Shown: one piece after another, positions 21,870-32,669 of the stretch
Position numbering within the stretch: the first letter of the stretch is position 1
Layout: each line of letters begins with the position of its first letter
Assembly (NCBI GenBank): GCA_018873225.1
Contig: JAEILZ010000002.1
Coordinates: 5,146,001-5,210,000 of the forward strand
DNA: 64,000 nucleotides
From: [Phialemoniopsis] sp. UDSM-2020
Taxonomy: Eukaryota > Ascomycota > Sordariomycetes > Thyridiales > Thyridiaceae
Reading direction: 5' to 3'
The notes under the pieces: generated by a model
What the model saw: the letters and a program-made list of their open reading frames with translations, nothing else
Told to the model about the DNA's origin: nothing
The model's database searches: none
Translations under genes and position numbers: made by a program

Positions 21870-23362
21870 CGAGTTCTTGATGACGGAATGGGTGCCAATC
21901 ATCCGCGCGCGTGGACGGGCAGCAGGGTGAGCAGCGGGGACAGGAAATGACCAGAGATGCTGACATTGCTATGGCATATTTGTCCCATTCGGAGGTGGAA
22001 AACAACCTCTTCTTTTGTATGAAATGGGTTCTATGCATTTTAGTTGAGATATCACGAACGACTCTCTCGCGGCCAAGACGAGCGGACAGCGAGTCGTGCC
22101 GCTTGGCCAGGGCTTGGCGAGTCAAGAAGAACCGAGACGAGTGATCCCACGAAATGAACAAACTATTACTGATGATCTCCCCTCCAAAGGGTTGTCTCCT
22201 TTCGCATATCTGATTTGAGTTCTACTGCGAGCTCTTGGTTTGGTTGCGAATGTTCTCGATGCCGGAATGGCTACTCGTGGTGTTTTGATGGCATCCCATT
22301 CGTCATTGGCATGGTGTGGTCGCTAACCGTGGGATGGGTAATGCACTACTTTACTGATATCACAGCTGGTGACAAAGAGTGGAGCAAGCTGGACTTGACT
22401 TGCGGTGGGGAGACTTGGGGAGCGCCGGTTGACTTGGTGGCCCCCGCGCCAATGCCGGCGATTCATCGCAACACGCCGACACTTCAAGCCATTTGCGTGG
22501 AAGAGAGGGTACAGCAAGATTCGCGAGATAAAGAACTGGTGCACATTTGGGGGGGCAGCGGCTAGTGGGCCAAAGTCACTTTGGTGAGCGAGCGACTAGT
22601 TAACTGACAAAGATGGTATTACGCGGGTGTGGATGCGGCTTCGGATGCTGGCATTTGATGTTTGGGAAACTTGGTCAGACAATGCCCATACCCATCTCAG
22701 CCAAGCCTCCACGCCGCCATCCATTCCCCCCATTTCCCCCCCTACTGACTAACGGCATTCTGACCACCTCAGGCAGACGATCCCCGCTATCCGCAACCTT
22801 CCGACCGATCATCCATCCACGTCGCATTCGATTCAATCCCCCCAAAACGCAATCGCATCCCGTGTTGGCTTCTGACACTGGCTTCCTGTCCTTTCTTACC
22901 TTGACAACACCAGCCTCACCGATCACCCCAGACCACGAACCGTATATTCCACGATATGTCTGTCGCCCTGATTGCCTGCTAGACGCCTCTAGGTCGTCTA
23001 GTCCTAGTTCCTCACCCCAGCGATCGAACTCTCCTTCCAGGGCCAACTCGTGCGACTTTTCTCGTCATTCTTCCATTTTCTGGTAGACACGATCTAGGAC
23101 GCATTGTCAGACATCAGTCACTACACGCCTCACTTCGCCATCACCTCGAGCTTTGACGAACTCAAGACGTCATCCACTTCAGCCCGCGCAGCCTCACAGC
23201 GCCAAACCCGCGACACTTCGGGAATCGGCCTTGCGACCTCAGTTCCATTTCATTTCGATATCATCCCAGTCGCATCGACGCGATCACCACCATCTTTTCA
23301 GTGATATCTTTTAGTACCACATCATCCACGCGTCGCAGTCCGTCAACGCCAACACCGCCAAG
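21870..23362. other. Region upstream of MAF1, likely including a long 5' leader
   Basis: These 1.5 kb lie between the AP-1 sigma gene and MAF1. From about 22690 to 23340 the + strand is pyrimidine-rich (C and TC tracts), as is common for promoters and long leaders in filamentous fungi. ORFs at 22215-22565 and 22613-23086 lack recognisable content and are not called. Confidence 0.5.
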
Positions 23363-24561
23363 ATGAAGGTGAGTTATCAGCCACGTCATCCAAGTGCGCG
23401 AAGCGCAGCCTCATCTCGTCAACACAATTGAAGCGATACTAATGCTTGCCATCGCAGTTTCTTCCACTTCGCGATTTCGACATCGTCACGAGCGCGCTCA
23501 ACTTCGATACCCCTGATTGCCACGTCACTGGTGGTTGCGACCTCTACACGACCAAAGCCGCCGGCTCGGACAAGAAGCTATACAAGAACATCGACAAGTC
23601 GCTCGAATCTCAACATGCCGCGCTACTCAAGTTTGGCGCCAGCCTGAGTCCTCCGCAACGCGAGGAAATGGCAGCCAGCCTCAACCTGTCGCGATCGAGT
23701 CCGTTTGGCAACCTGGCCGAAATCTCAAGTCGTCGCACGTTTGCATACCTGATCGCGACCTTGAACGCTTCACATTCGGACTATGACTTTTCGCATAATC
23801 TGCGCCCTACTGATTTCAAGAGGGAGCGGAATCTGGGCAAAGTCATGGCCAATATTGACAGCACTCTAGGAACTGTACGGCCCAACCCTCTTTCAATCGA
23901 CGGGTCTGTATCCCGCAGCTTCGGCTCTTCGGGTGGTTTGAGCGTCACAGCCGCTTCCGCTACGGCGCCCTGTTGGGGTCCGCAGATGTGGGCAATGATT
24001 GACAAGGAGATGACTCTTAAGGATTGCAATGTGTTCTCTTATCAACCATCAGACGACCCATTCGACGAAGAGGAGGGAGCCATTTGGGCGCTTCACTACT
24101 TTTTCTTCAACAAGAACCTGAAGCGCGTCGCCTATTTGTATGTTCGCGGCGTCCCCGTCATGAGCCACAGCCCACGCCTGCACCCTAGGGAGACCGCCAC
24201 GGGTGGCATTATCTCGGCCTCTGCCAAACGCCGCGGTCTCGATGGCGACGACGGTCTCTTGTCCCCTCTGGACGCCGAAGGCGCCAACAAGCGCGCCCGT
24301 TTCTGGCTGGGCGACAAATATGCCGACCGCCTCGAAGCATCAGACGATGACTTTGTAGATGACGGACTTATGTGGAACCGCGGCCAGAACGGTGATTTCG
24401 ACGACTACTCGCGCTTCGACGATGAGTTTGAAGACGATGGGTACGATCTCGACGAAGAAGACGACGAGGAGATGATGGAAGATGATGACGACGACCAGCG
24501 GCGTAAGAGCCCTGTGCGTGGCATGAGCGAGGACATTGCGGCGCGCATGGAGATCGAGTAG
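23363..24561 (+). CDS. MAF1: Maf1, repressor of RNA polymerase III transcription
   Basis: Two exons: six coding bases (23363-23368, ATGAAG), an 89-bp intron (GTGAGT...CGCAG, branch ATACTAATG), then 23458-24561, giving 369 residues. The start MKFLPLRDFDIVTSALNFDT followed by CHVTGGCDLYTTKA is the Maf1 A box. Further conserved parts are RRTFAYLIATLNASHSDYDF (about 105-125) and the C-terminal box EGAIWALHYFFFNKNLKRVA followed by YLYVRG. The tail is very acidic (DDEFEDDGYDLDEEDDEEMM), typical of fungal Maf1. Maf1 represses Pol III in response to TOR/PKA signals and stress, limiting tRNA and 5S synthesis; it moves between cytoplasm and nucleus depending on phosphorylation. Without the tiny first exon the protein would lack its proper start. 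Confidence 0.93.
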
Positions 24562-25621
24562 ACCGATGGCCTCTCACTCTTGCGCGCCGCTGTGCCTGTG
24601 CTTCCTGTTTGGATGTGTTTTGCTTTCCTTGTCAACCCATGCGATATGTGCTTTGTTTTTTTTCGTGGCGTTGTGGACTTTCAGGCTGGCATACAAGCGC
24701 ATTGCATAGCTTTCCGCTCTGGTGAGAAGGGCACGGAGGCTTGGCGCTTTGTACTTTTGCTGGCACTTTCTGCCTTGTCTTTCTTGCGACGGATACCTCA
24801 CTTCTGCGTTTTTCTTCTTTGTCTTGTTTTTGATCTGTTTGTCATTGTTTTAGGCTGCCGAGGAACAATCATAACGGTGTGGCAGGGCTTCAACATGGGA
24901 GAGACTGGCACCTCGCCCTCGCCCTGCCCCCTACATGTCACCTGAGAGAACGAGACCAAGACCAGCCGGTTTTCGCTCTTGGAGATGGCATGCTCCTCTT
25001 AGTAGGAGCGACGGTCAACGCTGGAACTGGTTTCCAACACGGACTTGGAATCCATATACATCACCGGCGTTTTGAGGATACATATTCGGCACATTGCATC
25101 TCTGGCTAGCTACTCGAGGTTGAGTAGGCTTTGATAATAGGCATGAGGGAGGCTGCGGTCATCAGGTCCTGGCAAGACCTTGAGGCGTTTAGCGGCCATT
25201 GAATTGGGTATCGAGGCAGGAAGGTTGACTTTACCCATGATCCTTTGTTTCGCTACATTTTGCTCCACAAATGAAATATGCTACCTATTAAGTTCACAAG
25301 TCTATCCTTCTTATTTCGTAGTGATGCTCAGAAACCCAAGGTTTACCGGTTATGGCTACATCCTGAGACCGGATCCTGCTGCTTACTCCAAGGGCCGTTG
25401 GTGCCGAGTACGAAGCTCGCGTCCTTGGCACCGCTCTCTCGATGGGGAAAGATCCACCATCGAGGATCGCTAACCTTGCGTTCAGGTAAAGACGAGCCAT
25501 TTTGCCAACACACTGACCGACGATGAGGCAGCCTCTTTACCATCATGGGGTGGAAATCTCACACGACCAAAGAAAGACAACCTATTTTCCACCCCGAGTT
25601 GCCATCTAGCCGTGACTCGTG
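24562..25621. other. Intergenic region between MAF1 and the esterase gene
   Basis: About 1.06 kb holding the MAF1 3' UTR (T-rich from 24640 to 24870) and the esterase promoter. ORFs here have no recognisable features. Confidence 0.5.
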
Positions 25622-27283
25622 ATGAAAATCCTTGTTCTTATCCCCGTGCTGCTGGCGCGGGGCCTCTGCTCGACGGTTTCGACATGCGGTGATCTGAAAC
25701 TGCCCGATTTCGAAGGTTTCCAGGTACTGTCAAGTGAAGCTCGGGAAGTCCGCGACTATGAGCCCCCCGTCATACCGCCTCTCCCCTCCACGCCGCCGCT
25801 GAGCTTCTGCAATGTCACCTTGATGCTCACCCACCCGGGCGCCGACGACTACGTCCGCACCACCATCTGGCTGCCCCTGGACAACTGGAACGGGCGCTTC
25901 CTGGCCATTGGTGGCGGAGGCTTCTCCATCGGGCTGGACTTTTACCTGCCCAAGCCGGTCTCGCTGGGCTACGCGACGGGGCTGACGGACGGGGGGCTCA
26001 CGCTCAACGGCACGGTCAACCCGATCGTCAGCATCGAGTGGGCGCTCAAGCCCGACGACACCCTCAACGACGAGCTCCTGACCAACTTTGCCCACCGCTC
26101 GCTGCACGAGATGACCGTGGTCGGCAAGGCCGCCGTCCGGGCGTTCTACGGCCGCGACGCGGGCCACTCGTACTACAGCGGGTGCTCGCAGGGCGGACGG
26201 CAGGGCTACTCTGCCGCCGAGCGCTGGCCGGCCGACTACGACGGCGTCATGGCCAACGCGCCCGCCTTGTTCGCGCCTAGCTTCGTGGCCGCGGATTTCT
26301 GGCCGCCCGTCGTCATGAACAACATCGCGGCGCCGCCCATGTGCGTGCTCGACGCGTACTGGCGGGCCATGATCGGGGAGTGCGACGCCCAGGACGGCAC
26401 GGTCGACGGGATCGTCTCGGCGCCGGACGAGTGCCGGTTTGATCCGGCCTCCCTCGTGGGCAGGGAGGTCGACTGCTCCGCCGACTTGGGGACCAGCGTG
26501 ACCATCACGTCCGAATACGCCGAGGTCGTGAAGAAGATCCTCGAGGGCGCCAGGACGCAGTCCGGCGAGTCGCTGTGGTACGGCCTCGCCCCCGGCGCCC
26601 ACTTCAGCGGCACGGCCGGCACCCGCGTCGCCGAGGACGGCAAGGTGGTCCCCGTCCCCTTCGCCGCGGCCGAGAGCTGGCTCCGGCACGCCGTCGCGCG
26701 GGACCGCGGGCTAGACACGTCGGCCCTCCGATTCTCCGAGTACGAGGTTCTCTTCCGGCGCTCGCGCTCGCTCTGGGACGACTCGTTCGGGTCTGCGGAG
26801 CCGGACCTCGCGGCGTTCCGGGGGGCGGGGGGCAAGCTGCTTACCTGGCACGGCCTGGCGGACGGGCTCATTGCGCACCCGGGCACGCTCAAGTACCGGC
26901 AGAAAGTAGTGGACAGGATGGACGTGGATATTGACGACTTTTACCGCGTGTTTCTGGCGCCTGGGGCGGGCCACTGCGGCGACGCCACGGGCCACGGCCC
27001 CGTGCCGGTGGATCCGCTCGGGGCGCTGGTGGACTGGGTTGAGAACGGGGTTGCGCCGGCGACGTTGTCTGCCAGCGCGACGGGGCTGGATGGTGAGGTT
27101 ATCTCGAGGAACTTATGTTTGTACCCTGGAGTGCTGAGGTACAAGGGTCAGGGGGATGTGCATGATGCTGAGAGCTTCACCTGTGAAGGCGGCAGTGATG
27201 ACAGCGACGAGGAGGCGTACAGCAGAGCGGGCGTGGTCAAGAATGTGGTGACCTTTGTTTACGTCGAAGACACTAGAGAATAG
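25622..27283 (+). CDS. Secreted tannase/feruloyl esterase family hydrolase
   Basis: A single exon of 553 residues starting at ATG 25622. The N-terminus is a signal peptide (about 1-17, KILVLIPVLLARGLCS) followed by the first mature cysteine (STCGDL). The tannase family (PF07519) is identified by the nucleophile motif SGCSQGGRQGY (Cys188-Ser189), the acid Asp414 in WHGLADGL and the His451-Cys452 pair in PGAGHCGD. These make the CS-D-HC triad with its adjacent disulfide. The lid-domain motif CDAQDGTVDG corresponds to the calcium site of these enzymes. It would hydrolyse ester bonds of hydroxycinnamates or gallates outside the cell. Feruloyl esterase and tannase cannot be told apart from sequence alone. 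It is convergent with a permease gene 268 bp downstream, which in turn is divergent from a bZIP regulator. Confidence 0.9.
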   Translation: MKILVLIPVLLARGLCSTVSTCGDLKLPDFEGFQVLSSEAREVRDYEPPVIPPLPSTPPLSFCNVTLMLTHPGADDYVRTTIWLPLDNWNGRFLAIGGGGFSIGLDFYLPKPVSLGYATGLTDGGLTLNGTVNPIVSIEWALKPDDTLNDELLTNFAHRSLHEMTVVGKAAVRAFYGRDAGHSYYSGCSQGGRQGYSAAERWPADYDGVMANAPALFAPSFVAADFWPPVVMNNIAAPPMCVLDAYWRAMIGECDAQDGTVDGIVSAPDECRFDPASLVGREVDCSADLGTSVTITSEYAEVVKKILEGARTQSGESLWYGLAPGAHFSGTAGTRVAEDGKVVPVPFAAAESWLRHAVARDRGLDTSALRFSEYEVLFRRSRSLWDDSFGSAEPDLAAFRGAGGKLLTWHGLADGLIAHPGTLKYRQKVVDRMDVDIDDFYRVFLAPGAGHCGDATGHGPVPVDPLGALVDWVENGVAPATLSASATGLDGEVISRNLCLYPGVLRYKGQGDVHDAESFTCEGGSDDSDEEAYSRAGVVKNVVTFVYVEDTRE

Positions 27284-27551
27284 GACCATGTTTTGCGGTC
27301 AATCGCAGGAATAACCAGGGTAACAGATGGGTAGCTCCTATAATGTCTTGATGATACAGGGAATCTGGGGAGCTGAGTCTATTCCAAGTCTAATATGGTT
27401 TGTATATGGTGTACTTGATCTTGACGGGCGAGGAGTTGCGCCCAGTTCGCTAAGCTGTTCCTGGTGCGGATACATGTATGTAGTCAAAGGTTGCATCCAA
27501 ACCTGATCAGAGCAGACACTACACCTCTGCTTGCTGAGAACATTTAATCCC

Positions 27552-29464
27552 TCACAGCGTATACATCCAACCAGCCATGCCCTCGTTCACGCGCCGTCCG
27601 GCCTTGGCAGCCTTGTTCTGGCGCCAAAGGTGAATATCCAGGCCGATGATAAACATAATGCTGACCATGCAGATAGCAAAGGTGGTCCAGACACCAGTCT
27701 AACATTAGATGTTGCGTCAGTATACTGTGGCAAACGTATAGGCAAGGGGGACGAGGACATACGGTATAGTGAGGGCTCTCCCGGGCCATGAAAACAACGC
27801 TCGCAATGAGTCCACCCATGCCACCGCCAATGAGGCACGTTGCCGACGCCACAGCCCTCTTGGAGTGTGAGGTGATGTTGTTGGCCTGGAAAGCGAGAAC
27901 ACCTGGTACGCAGAACTGGACAAAGCCGATGCCTAAGTGTTGATGTCAGTACCATGCCCCTAGGGTGGACGTTTGAGCTTACTCACCCAAGAAAGCACCA
28001 AAGTATCTTGCACCGGTCGACTTGCCATAGACTGTGACGAGCATGCCGATAGCAGTCAGGGCTTGGTGCACGGCAACGATAGGCCCACGGATTTGGAAAC
28101 GGTCTCCGATCCAGCCAGAGCAGTAGCACACAATGGCGGCGAAGACGTAGGGAGGGGCGCTCAGGAGCTGAGCCTGGGTTCCGGTGTAGCCCATACCGTC
28201 GCGCAGGATGATGGGGAGGAAGTACTGGTACGCGTAGCCCGGGAGGGTCGTTGCGATGAGGTTGAAGGCCCAGATGTACAGCCGCCAGTCCCGGAGGTGG
28301 TGGAGGACCTTGTAGAGAGAAACTTCGTCCTCTTCAGCATTACCACTGTCACGCTCGAGGCGGCTGATGACAAACTCGCGCTCGACGGGACTCAGGAACT
28401 TGGTCGCCTTGGTCGGGAAGTCGATGATGATGAACCGTCCGATAATGCAGATGGCCATGGTGAATGCCCCTTCGATGATGAAGATCCCTGTGGCGCGAAA
28501 GTAAGATCCACTGTATTCGTTAATGAAGTGAAAGGGGGACAAGATCTTACATCTCCAACCGTTCAAACCCTGGTGGCCCTTGAGAAGGGTGAGTGCATAA
28601 GCAAGCAGGGCAGCAAAACCACTAGCGACAACCGAGACAAGCCAGAATGCGGAGAGCCGCTTGCCAACCTCGAAGCGAGTATACCAGCAAGTGATCAGAT
28701 ACGTGCAGCCTATAGTAATAATCTTGTCAGTATCTGTCTTGACACGACGGTTTGGCTGTGCTGACCTGGAAGGAAACCGGCTTCGAAGATGCCGAGCAAA
28801 ACTCTGCAGATCGCCATGGTTTGCCACGAGTAGGTGAATCCCATGCCAATGAGAATAGCACCAAAGCTGAGTCCGAGAAAGGAGAGCCAGTTGGCTGCTC
28901 CCACTTTGGGAAGAAGAAGATTCTAATAGTGGAAGAAGATTAGAGACTCTGAAGGCTCAGACAGAGTAGTGGTTGCTAACATACACTCGGGATTTCGAAG
29001 ACACTGAAAATTGAAGAGAACAATTAGCCGACACACCCCAACCCAAAATAACTAGATCATAGGCACTCACATATAGGCGGCGAAGAAGACCAAGACAACA
29101 ACAGTATAGCGATCCCCAATGTTCAGGCCTAGGTCCTGCTGCATTCCAGCCACAAGAGCAAGGCCTAGGTTCGAACGATCGATAAGGGAGATCGAATACA
29201 TGACACCCAGGATGGGTAAGAGTCGTAGGTCGATCCGTCGACTAGATGATATCAAAGTTAGTAATCAAACTTGCATAAAATATCGAGACATAGTGCTCAC
29301 ATGAGCTTCTTTTGCTCTGCCTCCGTCAAATCGCCGTCTGCGACAGAAGCGTCACCCTTGGCCATCTCATGGTGCTCAGAGACGTCCGTCTTGTCATCAA
29401 TCCTGGCCACACCGCGTTCTTCATCTGCTTGTAGCTCGGGTGTTCTGCTCTCGTGGAGAGTCAT
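27552..29464 (-). CDS. MFS permease, allantoate/anion:cation symporter (DAL5/TNA1-like) family
   Basis: Eight exons on the minus strand: 29464-29301, 29241-29071, 29003-28985 (19 nt), 28922-28766, 28709-28551, 28487-27987, 27932-27763, 27698-27552. They join in frame to 495 residues. The ACS-family pattern is clear: RRIDLRLLPILGVMYSISLI then DRSNLG, VFFAAYIVFEIPSN across two introns, GIFEAGFLPGCTYLITCWYT and GWRWIFIIEGAFT, then the C-terminal half with about six helices. The N-terminal tail (about 1-50) is cytosolic and acidic. Relatives carry allantoate, nicotinate, biotin, pantothenate or aromatic acids with protons; the substrate here is unknown. The neighbouring secreted esterase and divergent bZIP factor suggest uptake of an esterase product, which is inference. 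The 19-nt exon is essential for the frame. Confidence 0.88.
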
Positions 29465-30174
29465 GACGGGCAAGTACTTGAAGAGTTGAGTATAGGAAAG
29501 AAAGAGAAAGACACGTTCAATTGATACTTCTTTTACAGCTCGTCCCAAAACAACGACCCTGCCTGCCAATTTCTTCCTTGCTCAGACATGGGGATGCTCA
29601 AGGCTTTATATGTCGATCCCCGCGTCCCCATACTGTTCTCCAGACATGCAAAATCATACGGTGTCCCGCATGCCCAGACCTGCAAGTGGGAGCAAGTGGA
29701 ATCGCTGTATAGTCGTGCAATGCCTCGCCTTTCCCTTTCCGGGCTAGCGGGTCGAGTCATAGTCTACGAGTAAGGCAGTTTAGCAAGGTCAGCACAGGGA
29801 AGAGGAGACATATATATGGTCAGAGGCTCTTCTCCTCACGGAAAACGAATACCGGAAGGGTCTTTTGATCGGAGGGGCTCGATTGGGTGTCTAGACTCAA
29901 TTGTGCGCATCTTTCCGTTCTCACCATGTCCGAAGTTTCCTCTGTCGGCCAATTCCGCGATGTATACGATTTTTCGTAAAGAGCCTTCAATGTTCCCCGC
30001 ATCGGGGCGGAGGCTGAGATTCTTCCCCACAGGCCCGAGTCTGGGGGAGACTTAGTTTCTCCAACTTTTCACACAAACCCTTCAGGCGTCTTGGTCTCTC
30101 TCTCTTCCCCTTCTGTTCTCCATACCCAGGCTGGTCCTTGTTTCAAGTCACTCTTCCTTTCGTCTCTCGCCACA
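29465..30174. promoter_or_regulatory. Shared divergent promoter of the MFS permease and bZIP genes
   Basis: These 710 bp separate the start codons of the permease (-) and bZIP (+) genes. A palindromic CATATATATG at 29810-29819 lies near the middle and could serve as a TATA element in either direction. A half-matching AP-1-like site (ATGACTCG on the minus strand) lies near 29755. The bZIP leader (30080-30170) is TC-rich. Site functions are inference. Confidence 0.5.
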
Positions 30175-31637
30175 ATGTCTTCACACCCCACACCCCGGGA
30201 CGATTCAGCAAGCCGTCGAGCCAAGAAGAGAGAGCTGGACCGGCGGGCCCAGCGCGCTGCTCGCGAGAGAAACCGTGACCGTATTGCAGCCCTCGAGGCT
30301 ACTGTCGAGGCCCTGAGGCAACAGAAGTCCAATAGTGTCGTCGTCGGCTTGATGGAACAGCTCAATGCTGTTACACAAGAGAGGAACGAGTTGGCAAAGA
30401 CGTTATCGGTGATTGAGACCACGCTGCAAGTCCACAGAACCGGAGAGAAGGCCAAGGCAGAAGCTGCCGAGCCCCAATCGACATGCGACGATAGGCATGA
30501 CTGGCCCCCCGATCCGCCACTCGGAGGTGTGGTCATGCCAGAGAACACACAGGTGGTCGAGTTGGCCGAAAGCAGTCAACACCCAGACATGTCTATGCCC
30601 TTAACGTCGCCAGAGTCCTGGGAAATGACAACCCTCGATCCCTCGATCATGACACCAACACAGGGCCTTTTAGACAGTCTCTTAACCCTCGATCCTTTCT
30701 CACCTGGCGGGCACGGCGCCTTCGATATTGCCAATCTCGATCATGACAGAATGATCGTCCCCGGCCCAAAGCACATGTGCGACTGCGCGCTCCCTCACGA
30801 CATACATCACGACTACTCGCCGTCAACGCCAAGGAGTATATGGCGCATAGCCAACGAGGTGCTGGGGAGTCGGCAGTCGGTCTGCGAAGATACCTTGCGT
30901 CGAGAGAGGATGGAGAGCGAAGACCTCGCCGTCCGCATCGTACTCAAAGGCTGGGACGAAGTCGAGGCGACATGTGAGCTGACGCCATTCTGGAGGCAGC
31001 TCCGTCGGATAGACGAGCTCCAGTTCAGTGGATGCGGCAGCACGGAGAGGTTGGCCATCTTGAGGATTATGCATCGCGTTCTCTGCCACCAGGCAGAAGA
31101 AACCGTCAGACTGCCACCATGGCTACAGAAAAGGTTGGTTTCCGCCCAGTGACATAGCCATGCATATAGCAACACAACTAACTCCTGAGATTCTATAGGC
31201 CGTCACAAACCCTGCCACATTCACCCGCCATTGATTTCTTCGTCTGGTACGCGAGCAATATCTCGATCTGATAAATCTTACAATCGCTGACTTGATTGTA
31301 CAGGCCGGGCATACGAGAGCGGTTCGTCTTTTCCCAGCATCAATACTGCTCCAACCACTTCTGGAAGGTGTTCGCCGAGAGCTTCCGGGTGGCGTGGCCG
31401 TTCGAGTTCCGCGATTGCTACAAGCGAAACATCCTCACCGGCCAGTACTCCATCTCCCCTGAATACGAGAGCCGGATCAGCGACATCAACTCGTGGACTA
31501 TGACGACCGACTTCTTCCTCGACTTTCCGGACCTGTGTTCCGACATTCCCATCTTTATGAGCGTGCCCAGGTCACTTGAGTTTGATATACACGACCCAAC
31601 CCACTCGAATCATGCCCAACCTGCCCTGTTGATGTAG
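30175..31637 (+). CDS. bZIP transcription factor with C-terminal DUF3425
   Basis: Three exons (30175-31133, 31199-31246, 31304-31637) give 446 residues; introns are 65 and 57 bp. The basic region (about 13-45) reads RRAKKRELDRRAQRAARERN followed by DRIAALEATVEAL, the form found in fungal bZIP-DUF3425 proteins; the leucine zipper is short. The middle is Pro/Ser/Asp-rich. The C-terminus (about 280-430) is the DUF3425 region: PRSIWRIANEVLGSRQSV, WDEVEATCELTPFWRQLRRI, the spliced DFFVWPGIRERFVF, WKVFAESFRVAWPFEFRDCY and a final SDINSWTMTTDFFLDFPDL. The start ATG (context CCACAATGTC) precedes the basic region; in-frame codons upstream lack an ATG. It is divergent from the permease gene and may regulate the permease and the esterase beyond it; that is inference from position. 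Confidence 0.87.
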
Positions 31638-32669
31638 GAGGCAGCACCGCCATAGAGCTAGTGGGACGTGCCCATATACTAGAGCCTAGCTATGTAATAT
31701 ATGAATGAAGTAATGATTGATCACTAAGAAACTACTCACAGCTGTTCCACCATGCAATCGTACTAGTGGGTGTCAGAAAGGTTGACGGATCTGAATCAAC
31801 CTCTACCCAAATCACTAACACACTGAATGACCCGTACGCGCTTAGGTAGTGGGATAATCCTGAGTGATCAGTCATGAACTGAGGTACATCGAGAAGGCAA
31901 TGCTGCAGTCGGTCAGGATGGGCCTATCTGGTATTGAGGCCTTGAGTCGGCATCCGAAGAAGCGCGTCTTGGTGAGGGATTAATATATTACAACGATTTG
32001 ACTTAAGCTATATATTGAACAATAAGGTCGAATCGAACAATAGCAGCGCAAAGGCCATATGGCCTACTGGTGAGAATGGGTGATTAGCCCGATGCCTGAG
32101 CCTACGAAAGCCAACTCTGGGTTCTTGATAGGGGTCATCCATTCGAACCTTGCCTGTTATTAACTTTTTTCTTCTTTTTTTGCCGCGTTCATCTTTTTCA
32201 CTTTCTTGCCAGATCTTGTTCACCAAGCCGACTGCAAATTGTCTGTGTCACCGATCGCCTCAATCCACATGATTCTCGTGTGTATTCTCCGTACTGGTGT
32301 GCATGGTATAGCAAGATGCTGCCCTTGAATATGAGCAGCCTCTGCTGTACTGACTCTATTTTGAGCTTCCATCTTATACCTCTGAGAGTCAAAGTCGTAG
32401 AAAGCGGTTACGTTCAGTAAGACAGTATAAAATCGCAGATTATTGAGCATCCAGAACACAAAATACTGATTCCAAAACTCGAAAACCATGGTACGAATGA
32501 TCAAAACTAAAAGCTGCTTTTCCATACATAACACCGCTTGGTAGCGATGCGAACAAAAAACATGTCTCGAAGTAGAACTTTTTACATAAAGCTCAAGGGA
32601 TTTGATTATCTCCCAGTGTTTTGCACCATTACTTCTTCTTAATTCAACAGTACAAGAGATCATTGAAAC
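31638..32669. other. AT-rich intergenic region with a repeat copy
   Basis: It contains the second copy of the dispersed repeat (31765-31900). AT-rich DNA follows up to the next gene. A minus ORF at 32220-32690 overlaps the next gene's start and has AT-driven composition; it is not called. Confidence 0.5.
31765..31900. repeat. Dispersed repeat, copy 2 (partner at 1528-1663)
   Basis: Gap-free partner of the copy at 1528-1663, in the same orientation and of equal length (136 bp), about 81% identical by hand count. Most differences are transitions. It lies 127 bp past the bZIP stop codon. The sequence just after it (31.9-32.2 kb) is also non-coding and AT-rich, so the element may once have been longer. 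Confidence 0.75.

Noticed and set aside
25730..26689. 319-codon open frame on the minus strand inside the esterase gene
   Set aside because: It mirrors the GC-rich third positions of the esterase, is rich in Arg/Gly/Val/Ala, and has no recognisable pattern. The + strand has a complete catalytic triad.
27973..28764. 263-codon + strand ORF opposite the permease
   Set aside because: It crosses permease introns and has no pattern; the minus-strand splice model gives a full MFS protein.
32130..32160. tRNA-like GTTCGAA box on the minus strand
   Set aside because: The flanking bases do not form a T-arm stem, and no A box or acceptor stem was found.
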